Part shown: positions 25,124-37,700 of the stretch, piece by piece
How the letters are laid out: every line of letters starts with the position of its first letter
Position numbering within the stretch: position 1 is the stretch's first letter
NCBI GenBank assembly: GCA_013399695.1
Contig: VXAU01002492.1
Location: 235,527-299,526 of the forward strand
Reading direction: 5' to 3'
Source of the DNA: Formicarius rufipectus
Taxonomy: Eukaryota > Chordata > Aves > Passeriformes > Formicariidae
DNA length: 64,000 nt
The notes under the pieces: generated by a model
Database searches by the model: none
What the model was told of the DNA's origin: nothing
Seen by the model: the letters and a program-made list of their open reading frames with translations, nothing else
Translations under genes and position numbers: made by a program

Positions 25124-25985
25124 GGGGTGCCAGGGTGATGTTGGCCCCACAGAGCTGTGGTGCCGCTCCCTCGGTGGCACATCCAACCAGTGGAAACCTT
25201 GCCTGGACTGCAGGGAGACAACCACGAGGGGCTTCTGTGGTCAGGGGGGAAGCTGGGGAGGATTTGTTGGTGTTCAGGATGTGTGATTGCTCTCAGCATC
25301 GCACCCCAGGGCTGGATGACGTGTCCAAGTTGAGGATGACTCTCTTTGCTTGGGCTTTCAATACAAAGTGTCACTTCCAGGACGAGAATCGGGCCAGAAG
25401 AGATCTTTAGCCACAGGGAGGGAGAAGAAATGAGCTTGGCAGTGAGATTCAAGGCAGAAGAAATAAAGTTTGGGAGCATTCTTAGCCAAAAAAATGCACT
25501 CACCATTGAATATAATGTGATCCAAACCAGGTATTATCCCTGGGGAAAAAAGATAAACTCAGGGGCTCCATATCCATTCCTTTAGCTGTCTTCTGCAGTC
25601 AGAGAAGCTTTTGAAATCCATGTTAACTTTACAAACAGCTTGTGAGCCACCTTGCAGGATGCAATTCTTTGTATTCTCCTTGATTTTAATTAGCTGCTCC
25701 TCAAATTTCTTCTTACTCAGATTTCTTGGAAGAGCTGCTTCCCATCAAGCAACTCATCCATCCCTTTGATGGCAAGGGATTTCTTCTCTGGTGTTTCTCC
25801 ACAAGCTTAAAAATGCAGTTATGGCCAAAATCTCTTGTAGGTAAGAGAAGGAAAAGGGAAGAAAAAAGTGCTAATCAAATGTAAAACTCTCCAGGTAACC
25901 CTCAAAATAAATATTATCACAGGCATTCCTGGATTTGGGGAGTTTTCCCTCTTTGCTTTAGACTGTGGATTGTTTGGCTTTTATA

Positions 25986-26028
25986 ACAAAACAAACAAAA
26001 AAACCCCCCAAAAAACCAACCCAACCAT
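25986..26028. repeat. A/C-rich low-complexity block
   Basis: Consists of A runs separated by C or CCCCCC; complementary in type to the TTTG blocks at 18011 and 19305. Confidence 0.85.
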
Positions 26029-27170
26029 CTTCTAATCAATAAACTGGCATCTGGAAGTTAAACATTCTCAGCTTCATTTTCTGTGACAATATTTAAATTG
26101 CCTAACATTCATGTAACTTTTTTCTCCATGTGCTTTAGGAGCCATATGCTTGGTATTTACTTCCTTTTGTTTCTCCCTGCTTTCCCATTTATTTACTCCA
26201 GATATTTCTATTTCTTTTTTGTTTTCATCCTCAAAACTGGCTGATATTTGGGTTTTGAGTTTCACTACCAGTGTCCCTTTGGAATTATGTCTCAGCAGAA
26301 AGAAGAAAGCTGAGATATGAGCTTTATTTTTTTTCTTTTGACAATATAGCATATTTTAGCTGGAGGCTTTTTACATTTTTCTCTATTATCCATCACCTAA
26401 TCTGCATAACCCCGTTCCTTTTTATTGGTAAAGGACAGATGTCAGACTTGTAACTATTTAACTCTTATATTAAAGTTATTTTTTAAAGCATGAAGAGTAA
26501 TGTAATACAACTCCACTACAATCTGCCACTCTGCCTTGGAAATGTGCATTCTGTTGAGGTCTAGGGAATGGTTGGAGTTAATGCCATGTTCATCTCAGCT
26601 GTTAGAACTGCGCTGAGTGGAGAATGACCAAACTGGCAAACTGGTTTAAAGTTACAGGACAGCTGGAAAATATCCAAGGTATTTACAGACCTATTGGCAC
26701 TGAATCTTTAAGCAGTGATTTCTCTCACTGCTTGTGCATCCCATAAGGTCCCCAAATGTGATCCATCTGTAAGGGACTGTGCACGCAACAAATGACAAAC
26801 CTAAGAGTTTTTTAGTCTTTTCTGGATTCTTTCATAGACTTGGACCTGTTTGTTAAACCTGCATCTCAATAATACATGAGACCAAAGTAGAATGTATAAC
26901 TCTCTCAGGAACTCAGCTTTTCTTATGGATTGCTATCCTGTTATGGGAAGAGTCTGTGTTGCAGTCCCACAGAATCGCTGGGTGTTTTCTCTTGAGTTTG
27001 CTGCTGGTTTGAAGGGCAGGATTTCATTCAGGCTGATTACTCTCTTCCTAAAAAGTAATGTTTGGGCCTGTTGTTCCCCTGTGTCACAGCACACTGAGGA
27101 AGGAAAAGGAGCCTAGAGCACCTGTGGGCCTTCCCTGCTGGGCCACCTTGCTCACACCGATCTGTGTCAT

Positions 27171-27856
27171 TGTGCTGGTTTAGAGTTAAACCGGCAGGAG
27201 AAATGAATCCAACTCAGAATGGGGTTGCAAGTCAGAATAACAATTTAATAAAAGATCACAAAATACGTAGATACAGAAAGAAAATTTGTTTAACCCACAA
27301 AAACACCAGAGGTACAGCCCAGCACAGTGGAGCACAAGCAGAATGGAGCTCACCAACCCCTGTGCTGAGCACCACATGGCCCCCCTGAGTTCAAAGTAAA
27401 AACAAGAAACCTGCTGGTGAAAATGATGATTGCAGTCCGGTGGCAGGCTCAGTCTGGTCAAGGCTCTGGTCCTCCTCTGGGTCTGACCAGACCTCCCAGT
27501 CCCAAAACTCCAAGCTTATATCCACTTGGGCTCAGATGGGAACACCCAGTTCCTCTCCCAGGGCGGAGACTTTCACAAGGGGTGATTTACTCTGTGAGGT
27601 GAACAATGGCATATTTTTGGCATCCCTGATGGCCCATTAGCAGATATGACACCTCAGGTGGGTGTGGAGGCAGGAGAACGTCTTTATCTCCCAGAAGTTC
27701 CTAAACACCCACTTTGTACCCTGAGGGGTGGGGTGTGCCCTGGGCAGCTGCTGCCAATGGTCCTTGGTGAGCAGTTGGTGAGAAAAATGACAGAGAGGGT
27801 TTAGAATCTACACCCAACCCAGTGACAGACTGAGCCTGGCTACCATAACCAGGACA
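27171..27856 (-). mobile_element. Solitary LTR of an endogenous retrovirus, ERVL-like (686 bp)
   Basis: The ends are TGTGCTGGTTTA and ATAACCAGGACA, an imperfect inverted repeat with TG...CA termini. The same five bases, GTCAT, flank it at 27166-27170 and 27857-27861, as expected for ERVL or some class I integrations. On the minus strand there is a TATA-like TATAAG (27520-27515) and an ATTAAA signal (27248-27243) about 75 bp from that strand's 3' end, so the minus orientation is favoured, with less certainty than the boundaries. No internal retroviral region is attached. The open frames of 60-90 codons inside are not meaningful. Confidence 0.8.
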
Positions 27857-27861
27857 GTCAT

Positions 27862-29499
27862 CATGAGCAGTTATGCACCAGGCTGGAGGAAATCGTGGCT
27901 CCAAGCATCCTCACCCTGGGGGCTTCTGTGTGTTCTGAGAACAGCTGAGACAGGCAACTGTGGCCCAGCTGGTCACCACACATCAACTCAGGGAGCAGTG
28001 GTGAGACATTTAAAAAGGCTTTGGATTTTCGGGATGGCTGGAAAAAGGGGTTGGTGAAATCATGGTGTAGCTGCCCGAGGTTCCAGTTTGTCTCAAAAAT
28101 GAGTTAACACTGGGTGAGTCCAGATGTGTTTCTTAATTTTGTCCGTTTTTGTCTCAGAATATCCATAACTGTACTAACTGACAGTGCATTTATACTGCTG
28201 ATATTTTGTTGAAGGACTTCATGCAGCAGATTATCTCTTCAGTTAACTTTGCCATCAATGTCCATTTACATATCCAATGATCCCATCTCCATAGGCAAAC
28301 AAAATATTCCATCTCCCATATCCTGAGTAAATGTGAAAAGGCAGCTTTACTGACATGATAAATAATCTCAAATATTTTACTTTGGGGTCTTGCAATTTTC
28401 AGCACTTCATTATCTCACAGTCAGATAATTGTTAGTCTCATGATTTATCTTGTTTGTATGGAAGTCAGTTACAATTGATCTATTAGCTATCAGGAAAAAT
28501 ATAAAAAATAATCTTCTAAGTGTTAAACTCTGAATTTAATTGGACTATAAATTGTGGAGTCATAATAAGAATTAATAACTAGATGTGAGTTGTGTTTTTT
28601 ATTTTTTTCTTTTGAGGGCTTGTCTTTGGTTCTGTATCCTCCTTTATAACTCTCCAAGAGTTTTGCCCAGTGCCCTTTCAAATGTGAAGTAGAGACTCCT
28701 ACTGAGTTCCTGGGGCTTATATCAGGTCATTAAGTCTTAGATATTAAAAAAAAACACACAAACATCTTAGGACTAGAAATGTATGAAGGAATTCAGCCCC
28801 ATTTTTCCCAAGAGTTTGACTCCTACTGAATCCACATGAGTGGTAATTGTAAAAATTAGCCAATGTCCTAGAAACTAATTTCTAAAATTATGAATTCTGG
28901 GTTAGTTTTTCCTTGTCTCTCGTTCAGAAAAAGGGAAGAGGGAAACCCCCCCATTTGCTACTTCCTCATAAGCAGAGCGGGGTAAAATCAGAGAAGGCTG
29001 GAGCACACAATATAACAGAGTCCTTGTGTCAACAAGGCCCTCTCTGTGTTATTGTAAAGCGAGTGATTAATAACCATTATTTACAGCTGGCTCTGCAGTT
29101 GTCACTGCCCAGCTGCCATTTGGGACTCTCAGCAGAGTTCTTGCAAGAAATCCAGCAGGAATAGCAGGAATGTACATAAGGTATTCAGATTTTGTTTCAT
29201 TCTTGGATCTGGGGTATGATTTGGATAATTAAAACCTCAACTTCTCAATATTGTACCTCCTTTTCATCTTTTTAAAGGTGAATAATTTGCCTTTCTTCTT
29301 TTTTTCCCCCTGAACATTCATTTTATTGGAGAAACCTCAGCAGAGTCCTTGGAGAGCTTCAAAGGTCTCCCTCACACAGCTGTTTTCCTCCTTCATTGTT
29401 GCTTTTATGGTCTTTATGTTCTCCAGAGGATGATCCAGTGATCAGTTCTTTGATAGAGGGGTGCACGTATCATTGGAAAAGAGGTCCTGAGAAATCACT
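27862..29499. other. Unique intronic stretch
   Basis: A/T-rich, particularly 28430-28590. No gene or repeat recognised. Confidence 0.45.
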
Positions 29500-30018
29500 C
29501 TGTATCCTGAGTGCTGCCTCCAGCCCTGGGGGCCACTCAGGGCAAGGACATGGAGCTGCTGGAAAGTCCAGAGGAGGCACCAGGATGGTCAGAGGACGGA
29601 GCAGCTCTGCTGGGAGGGAAGGCTGGGAGAGCTGGGATTGTCCAACCTGGAGAAGAGAAGCTTTGGGGGAACCTCATTGTGGCCTTGCAGTTCCTGAAGG
29701 AGCTACAAGAAAGATGGAGAGAGATTATTGACAAGGGGCTGGAGTGACAGGACAAGGGAAATGGATTCACACTGAGAGAGAGTAGGGTTAGATGGGATAT
29801 TGGAAGAAATTGTTCCCTGTGAGGGTGGGCAGGCTCTGGTACAGGTTGGGCAGAGAAGCTGTGGCTGTTCCTGGATCCCTGGAAGTGTCCAAGGGCAGGT
29901 TGGATGGGGCTTAGGAGTAACCTGGGCTGGTGGAAGGTGTCCCTGCCCATGGCAGGGCGTGGATCAAGGTCATTAAGGCCTCTCCCAACCCAAACCACCC
30001 TGTGATTCCATGATTCTT
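29500..30018 (+). mobile_element. CR1 LINE 3' fragment, about 520 bp
   Basis: Reads in sense order through GACATGGAGCTGCTGGAAAG, TGGGATTGTCCAACCTGGAG, GTGAGGGTGGGCAGGCTCTG and GGTGTCCCTGCCCATGGCAG, then the tail GTGATTCCATGATTCTTTG. All blocks are in the expected CR1 order with no large gap. Frames here on both strands are repeat-derived. Confidence 0.94.
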
Positions 30019-32418
30019 TGCCTCTTCACTTTAGTCTTGTGTATCCTGCTGCTTGCAGCCCCAAAAGATCTGAATGCAGCGCAGCTGGTCACCTGTCCCC
30101 TCTCAGAAGCACGTTAGAGAAAGGCAAGGAGTAGCTGAATGAGGACAGGACCATATGGAGTTTTGGCTGTTCTGTGCTCTTAGAGTGATGGAAGCTCTAT
30201 CCAGCTTGTGTGGGTAGAGAAAACTGACAGTGATTCAACAATCATTAAATTAGTACAGATGTCTCCTGCAGCCTCCCACAGAAGTCTTCTCCACGAGCTC
30301 AGACAATTTGGATAAAGGTCTAGACTAAATCATTGCTAAGTCTATATGGATTCTGGCTGGCTTGAGATTGACATATGTTCCACACTTACAGCTCTTGGGA
30401 TACTGGTTTGTATTCAATTTGGCTGCATCCATGCTGAGCCAGAGTTTCTTTTTTGTTGGGACGTTGACCCCAAATTCTGAATGCTTGGAAACACAGGTAG
30501 GGTAGGTGTTTACAGCAAATGACATAAACCCCTCCAAACAGTGTCCCCATTTACAATCATAGCACTGGACACATATCAGGGTATTTGATGCGCCAAAAAA
30601 ACTGATAATTGTCCCTAAGACTTTATTCTGCCTATGCACTGGGGAGGGCACTCAAAATGTCCAGAGAGTCAGAGGTAACACATTACTAGATATCCAACCC
30701 TGCTGCAGTGGGCACACTGGTTTATGTCTGCATATTTAATCCTGGCAATGTGTAATGGTTTATGTCTCCTTGTCCTGTTCAGCTCTTCCAGAAAAGCATT
30801 AACAAAGGCAGGAGCTGTGATCTATCTCTAGTGGTTTAAAAAATGTTTCAAATTTAATGGTATTGCAAATTGATCGCATTATGAGAGACATAACCTTTGC
30901 AAGCGAGTTTCTAAGAAATTCACAGGAATGCCTGACTTAGTGGAAATGCATGGAAAATTACATTAGGAGGCTTTGAAAACCACAGGAGTGATGAGGCAAA
31001 TAACTTCTCGTGAAACTGCATGAAATCATAATAACTAGTTTCAACTAGTTCCTCCAAATAACTTCCAATTCTGCATGAGTTATCCCTAATAAACATCTAA
31101 CTGCAAGAAAAGAGGGGAAAAATAATCAAATTGTGCTGGTGTTACATCTATTTATTCTGATGTATGACACTCTGATGCTACCATGTAATTGCAAACATAG
31201 CAGTGGTGAAGAACTAATGTTTTGTTTGACATCTCCTAAGGAATGTGTTTTGTTACATTTCCCAGCTCTGTTTATTTTCACATTCTGAGTAATTTGAAAA
31301 ATATTTCAAGTGTGATAAAACTTACACTGCACCCCTGTGCCCAGTTCACAGGTTAGTGGAAATGCACTAGAAATGAGTTTGATTGCCACCTGTAAAGCAG
31401 GTATTTCATAAGAGAAGCAATATGTAAGTACCCACAATTTAATTTTTCAGCTCTCTTTATTTCAGTGTTACCTTCTCAACAGTTTTCAGTTTTAGCTCGA
31501 GCTGGCTGCATGGCTGATGTTTATATTGCTGCACTGTAGCTGTGTTTGACAGCCAATTGCTAGAGAAGAGGCTTCTATTTGCACTGCCAGCTTTACACAT
31601 TATGTGGTTTTAGACAGTACTTACTTCCTTATGTTCAGACACTGAAGGCTGCTAAGCAGTAATCTTATATTTGAAAAATTACCTTCAGGAAAAAAGGTAT
31701 TTTAATGCTTTTAGGATGGTTTTATTAAATATTACTAACAGAAGGCATTCTGCATAGATTTGAAGTTCTTTTATTAAGAAGGAAGACAGGTTAAATATAT
31801 CATCACTGGGACTCTCCTCATCATTCTGAGCAAAACATGAAAAGAAGTCAGGTTGGTGAAAGCAGCTGAAAGCAGAGCCTTGAAGAATTGTAAAATCATG
31901 ACAACTTAAATATGCTTAAATAAATAGAAATATCTTCTCACCTTTGACCATTCTGGCCTACTGTACTTTTTGTGCCTTGGCTGATCTGGGCTGTAGCTTG
32001 TCTAGTTTGACAGATTTTGTAAGCAGCCTTCAAATTACTGCTGTGGGTATGTAGTGATTAACTTTTTTATTCCTCTTCTGCAATCCTAGGAGTATGTATT
32101 CTAAGACATCGCTTTGACATTCGCTTGAGAAAATCATTTGAATAACAACAAAGAGGTCTTAGCACTCAAGTGCAGTGTACCCTGGGTCTGAGAATAAAGC
32201 CTAGCAAGTTATAAACAGCTTTTTCAGAGGAAAGGCAAAATTAAGTTCAAACAACATGTAAGAAATGCTCAGGACATGGGGAATAAGATGATGATGATTA
32301 AAGGAACAGCAGGGTAGGATTTAGGGTGCAGGAACTGCTGAACTTCTGGCTGGTACATTGAATTGGAAATGCCTGTGGCTTATGCTTTTTTACAGCCATC
32401 CCCCTCTTTTGTCTACAG

Positions 32419-32520
32419 CGAGGAAGGAGCATCAAGTCAGACTCTGCTGGCAGTAAAATTGACAGTCAAAAGGGAACGGTGCTCTGAAGTCAGTCCTCGA
32501 GATTTCAGTCAGTCTTACAG
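32419..32520 (+). other. Exon-like block, unverified
   Basis: A 102-nt stretch is preceded by a pyrimidine-rich CCCCCTCTTTTGTCTACAG and followed by ACAG/gtagca, a fair acceptor and donor pair on the cadherin strand. One frame is open through it (beginning with the split codon then EEGASSQ). Its phase (2 in, 2 out) would not fit between cadherin exons joined in phase 0, so it is not an obvious coding cassette. I do not recognise the peptide, and chance is the leading explanation. Confidence 0.12.
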
Positions 32521-32947
32521 GTAGCAGAAACTACAGCATGGTTTGTGTCCAAGCCTGACAAGCTGGAGGGGGGAGGAAATGGCTTTGCTGCTCTTTCGCT
32601 GAGTTGGGAACAGAGTGACAGTCAGTGCAGGAGGGAGGCACCGTTAATTATAATGCCTGGAGCACTGGAATTGCTAATGTAAGTGCTTGACCCCAAACAG
32701 TAGGAGATGACAGATACTTTTTATTCCCCCCATAAAGACACAAAAGAGGGAATATGTTTTACAAGACTAGAACTGCATACAGTTTTTTTTGAGGCTCTCC
32801 ATGCCCAGCTTTCAGATCTCCCGTGGCGAGCCACACAGCGCAGTGCAGATGAAATAATGGAGAAGTAAATGAGATGGGAAAGGATTCCTCTTTGGCACTG
32901 TGGCACAGCTTCAGTGTGGCTTTCCAAGAGTCAGAAACAGTCAGGTT

Positions 32948-32969
32948 AAAAAAAAAAAAAAAAAAAAAA
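32948..32969. repeat. A22 homopolymer
   Basis: Uninterrupted A run with no recognisable retroposon body attached on its left. Confidence 0.95.
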
Positions 32970-34674
32970 TCCAAACCTTCTGAAAGGAGCAGTGTCTGCT
33001 GGAACATGGGAAAGGAACAGCAGGGTGGGTTCAGAAATAGTCCCACGAACTCCCAGCTGGGCAGGGAGCCAGCTACAAAAAGGTGCCAGCCATCTGAGGC
33101 CACTTGACATGGGACACTTGGGTGTTAAAGAGCCAAGGAAAGCAGGGACTAGAGGCTGAGGTGGGACATGGGTCATGCGTGGTGTGGTGTTCTCAGGACA
33201 GAAGGGAAGACAGATGGTATTCCCAAATGGAAAGGGCCAAGGCCAGAAGTGGGGAAACAGAAAGCTTTAGCTGTCATCTGGCTTAACATAAGGATTCAGA
33301 AGCAGCAAGGTATGTAAGAAATACATGGAGGAGAAATCAAGCAGAGGGGCTGGTCTGGAATGAATAAATCAGAGGAGGAACAAGCCACTGTGGTTTTGTT
33401 GCCATCACAGTTCTCCAAGATGTGCTTGGGATTGTGGAGCTGGGGAAGATTTTGCATCTGGGGGCAAGGACACAGCAGTGAAACAACAACAGCAACAAGT
33501 AAAAGTACTAATTGCAAGTCAGCATTGGGATTAACTGGAGATAAGGACATAAAGCTGTCTAGGAACAGCTTGAGTAATGCTGTGGTCTGGAAGTTTTTTC
33601 CTAATATGAATCTTTGTGAGTGTGGGTTTCTCTCTTCCTGTGTTCCTCACAGCTGTAAAAACGACTGTAGCTGTATTTTTTTTTTCTCCCATCACATTAA
33701 ATGTAAATAGATATTAAATATAACTAATTCAGCCTGGTGAGGAAGGTGATACATGACACCTGCAGAGAGGACCAATGGATCTGTAACCTGGAAGGACTTA
33801 GATCAAGAGTCAGGCTCTTTTTTCTTGCATCAACTGGTCACAATCAGTGAATTAGAATAAAGTGTGTGAGAGCCCAGCCTTGTCTCCAGTATTCAAGCAG
33901 CTGCTCACTCGCTCCAGTGTGCTGTGAGGTGATACCAAAAGGTAAGCAGTGAAAAGCAGTTTGTGCACAGTTGCAGCATGAATATAAACAGAGACAAAAT
34001 TAGCAAATCAAATAGAATAAAAAAGCAGTAGCAAAGAATAAACAGAAACATAAAAGGAGCCATCTGGAATCAAAGCTACTGAAATGACATGGTAGGAAAC
34101 TGAGGCAGACAAAAGCAGAGATTACACTCTTAAATGAAAGTGTTAGGGATATTATTGGTTTAATTCCCTTTGAATATGGTTATGAGAGTGCAGCTGAGAA
34201 GTGTGAGCAGTAATGTCTTTTGACAGTCACTCCAGAGGCTTCAAGTTACATGAGCCTTGGATCTCAAATGAAACCTTTGTCATCCATGGACATGGCTGTT
34301 TCCCTTCTGAAAGTGTTCCAAGTACTGACATTATGTCAAGTGCATCAAGTCTGTGCCCCAATTTGTCATTACCCTGAATAATAATGTGGAATATTTCTCC
34401 TCTTCCCCATTGTGCACTAGTAATTCCCATTACTAAAGATGGTATCAGCCTATCCATGGAGAAAATGAAAGAATCTATTAAACTGAAATTACTTTCACTT
34501 TATTAATTCTGTAGTGTGTGCAAATGAATCAAATCTATTTAAAATAGTTTAATTATGACTGATTCTTTAAACTTTGGGTCAACAATAAACATGCTTGTTG
34601 TCCATGATGTGTCAGAGCACATCAACAATACACACAAAAACCTTCTGTAACACTTCATGATGTTTGTATTTTAG

Positions 34675-34708
34675 AAAAAAAAAACAACAAAAAACCAACA
34701 AAACAACC
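34675..34708. repeat. A-rich low-complexity block, (CAA)n/(CAAA)n-like
   Basis: A-runs separated by single C or CC. Confidence 0.8.
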
Positions 34709-37700
34709 CTGCAAAGCCACATACAGAAAGAAACATGAGATGACTAAGGTGCATTAATCTTTGAAAGCACTGACATATATATAAAAACGATTGTAAAAGT
34801 CACTAAAATCCTTCCATACTTTCACAGAATGAGTAGGAGCTTCTCAGAACGCAGCAGTTTCAGAAAAGAGTCATAAAAAGCTGAAAATTCCATCTCTAAG
34901 TTCATTAAATTAGGCCTGCCTCATAAACAAGGGATTTTATTGCAAGGCACAGGTGAGAAACAGAACCCGAAGCATTAGGATAGTGCTGGTGTGTTGTGCA
35001 CGTGTCTGTGTAACAGCAAGTGAAAATCAGTGATGCACCCTGAAAAAAAAAGATTCCAGAGTTAGGAAGGAGAAGGATGATGCAAATTTTAAAATGAAGT
35101 TTTAAGGGCAGATGATTCCTCTTCCCTTGCAACAAGTACAGGGTAATTCCCTTGCAATTACATGAGGATGAATTAATTACTTTCAAAGAAACTCAAATAA
35201 AAGCTTGTCTACATAATGCCACCTTCTCTTTTCTTAATTAAAAATGTCCAGGAGCATTTTCATAATATCTAGATTCTCCCCCTGCCCATGTGAATTATCT
35301 CTATATTTATGCTTTTTTTACCAATACAAGGGCATTGGGATTACAGATCCTTCTTTTGCTGATGCATCTGTTGTGGGCTGGTCTGTGTCAAGCTGTGCTT
35401 CACCACTGTCCCCAGAGAGGACTGGATCAGAGGCCAGTCCAGACCTCCCTGCTCATTCTGGGGATGGACCAGCCCCAAGTGAGATCTGTCCTTTCCTGAT
35501 GGGGAACACATGGCTCGATCATGAAATTTGTTGTGCTCAGCAACCTGTTGTTTTGACTACTGTGGCTCTGCCAGGTAACTGACTGAGAGCAGGTGAGACA
35601 GTTCCCATCTGCAGAAAAGACTCATAAATCTGCTCAGAATTGCAAAAGAGCCTCACCAAGCTCAGGGCTCCTGCAGCCTTTGTCCATACAAAGCCTGTGT
35701 GGCTGCTTAGGTAGTTTTGAGCCAAGTCCTTGTTAAGAAATCATTGTTTAAAATAGAGCAATGAAGTAGAAAATGAACAAATAGCTGTGGAATAGGAAAA
35801 TCTCATACCAGTACCACGCTCCTGGATTTGGGTTTGACTGCAGAGTGGTGCTTTGGCATCTGCAGAACGTGGAGGCTCTTTGAATAAGTTTCCTCTCTGC
35901 AGTTTGCCTGGCTTTGGTTATAATGAGTCATGTTTGGCATGTGTGTGCAGGGGAGACTCTGGATGTGTCTTATACATTTGAACAGTGTGTGGGCAGTGCT
36001 TTTAAGGTGGTTATTGGTGAAAATAAAGCTGGGTTTGTGGTAGCACCCTATGTGTGCCCTTCCTGGTGTCATTGTTTACCACATGTGTTATAGGACGGGA
36101 ATTAATGACAATTAGAAACTGCTAAGGTGGTGTGAGGGTTCATTTGGAATGAAGTTAATTTTTAAGGGGAAAAAGTGGACTGTGCAGAGGCTACACAGGA
36201 GTCATGAGCAGGGCAGTAACACAGGGCACCCGCATCACCATTAAAACCAGGAGAGGATGCAAAGCCTTTCCTGTCGCCATAAATCCAGGCAGGAATTGGG
36301 TGATGGGGTTGCATCTGCTGCTTTAAGGCAGAGAGGTGTTTGGATTTAGAATCCCACCGGCAGGGCAGTGATGGAGGAAGATTTCACTTCCTTTGAAGTC
36401 TAATGAACCAAATCTCACCTAATGGAAGGGAGTTCGCCTCAATTTGAACACGCTGTTTGCCAGTAAATAGACTTGCCTGTTTGTTTTGGGGTGCTGTCTA
36501 GGAGCGGGATGGAAGGGCTGGTATGGATGTTCTCTTTTTTAAACGGGAATTCTTGTTGAATTCTCAGTATTGCTCTGAAAAAGAAGAGGTCAGCCTTCAA
36601 GCACAGGTGTAACAAATAAAGCTATAGATGTGGAAAGCAGTTGCATATTTACATTTGTGAGGCTCTTTCAGCAGAAACCAATATTCATTTCTCATATTCA
36701 TTATGCCTCTCTATCATTCACCTCGACCCTATATAATTATGTGTTTAATGATCTTTAACCTTCACATGAACACAGCTTGCTGAAGCTTGACAATTGCAAC
36801 AAATTAGCATTCAAGTCTGGTAGAAGAGAGGAAATATTATTTGGGAAAAATTACTGTGCTATCAGAATTTAACTTCAGGTCTGTGATTTAACTTTGTAAA
36901 TGGATGATTATTATTTAATCCTAAATTTAAAAATAAAATTATTTTAAAAAATTGGCTCTTCCGTAGGTAAGTCATTATAATATTTACAAATTAGAGTATA
37001 GGAATTTCAAAACCTAGAAGAGCTATTTTAATCTGTCAGTCTGGTTGCTCACCACAGAAAGTACATATAATTTTAGTAAATGCCACACTGACATCTAGTC
37101 TTTTATTAAAAAACTAAAGATGTATTATTAATTTTGCCACTAGAAATCTTTGGGTAAAAAAACCCCGATTTTTCTACCCATCCCTCAGTTTCAACTTCAG
37201 TATTATAAAATGTCTCTCTCTCTTCCACTTGAATGTTTAGTCCTTCATTTTATAGTGTTTCAAAGAGCAATATATTTTGATACAAAGAAATTTTACTTCT
37301 TAGGGGAAACAATTAATAGTAATGATAAACAGTATTTTTTTCTTTTTCATTTTAACTGTGGTTATCTCACTAGCACTGCAAAGGTTTTATAGCTCAGCAT
37401 TAATATCTACCAGAACTGATTTATGAACCATAACTGCTGTTGGATATGATGGGTAAAACTAGAGATTATAGCAACAACCTCTCCTACTTACTAGCAAATA
37501 GAAAATGGGAGAACCTTTGAGTATTCTCAAATATCTGCGTGGGTATCCAGTTTATCCAGCCAGTGCCTTCCTAGAAATTCAGATTTATAGTCTCTCAGTA
37601 CTGGCTGTGTGAATGGAGGTGTGAACTGAGATGTTACCTTCGCTGAGCTGTGCGCGTCCAGGCAATGCTGTGAAAATACATCACTCTAATTGAGCCATGG

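Larger units (their letters stand above)
25011..27165. other. Intronic stretch between two LTRs, with simple repeats
   Basis: Holds the CAT microsatellite (25070-25123) and an A/C-rich block (25986-26028). Otherwise unique sequence without recognisable genes. Confidence 0.45.

Noticed and set aside
24809..25225. 138-codon minus frame with a poly-Met stretch
   Set aside because: Crosses the CAT microsatellite and the LTR end; an artefact of the repeat.
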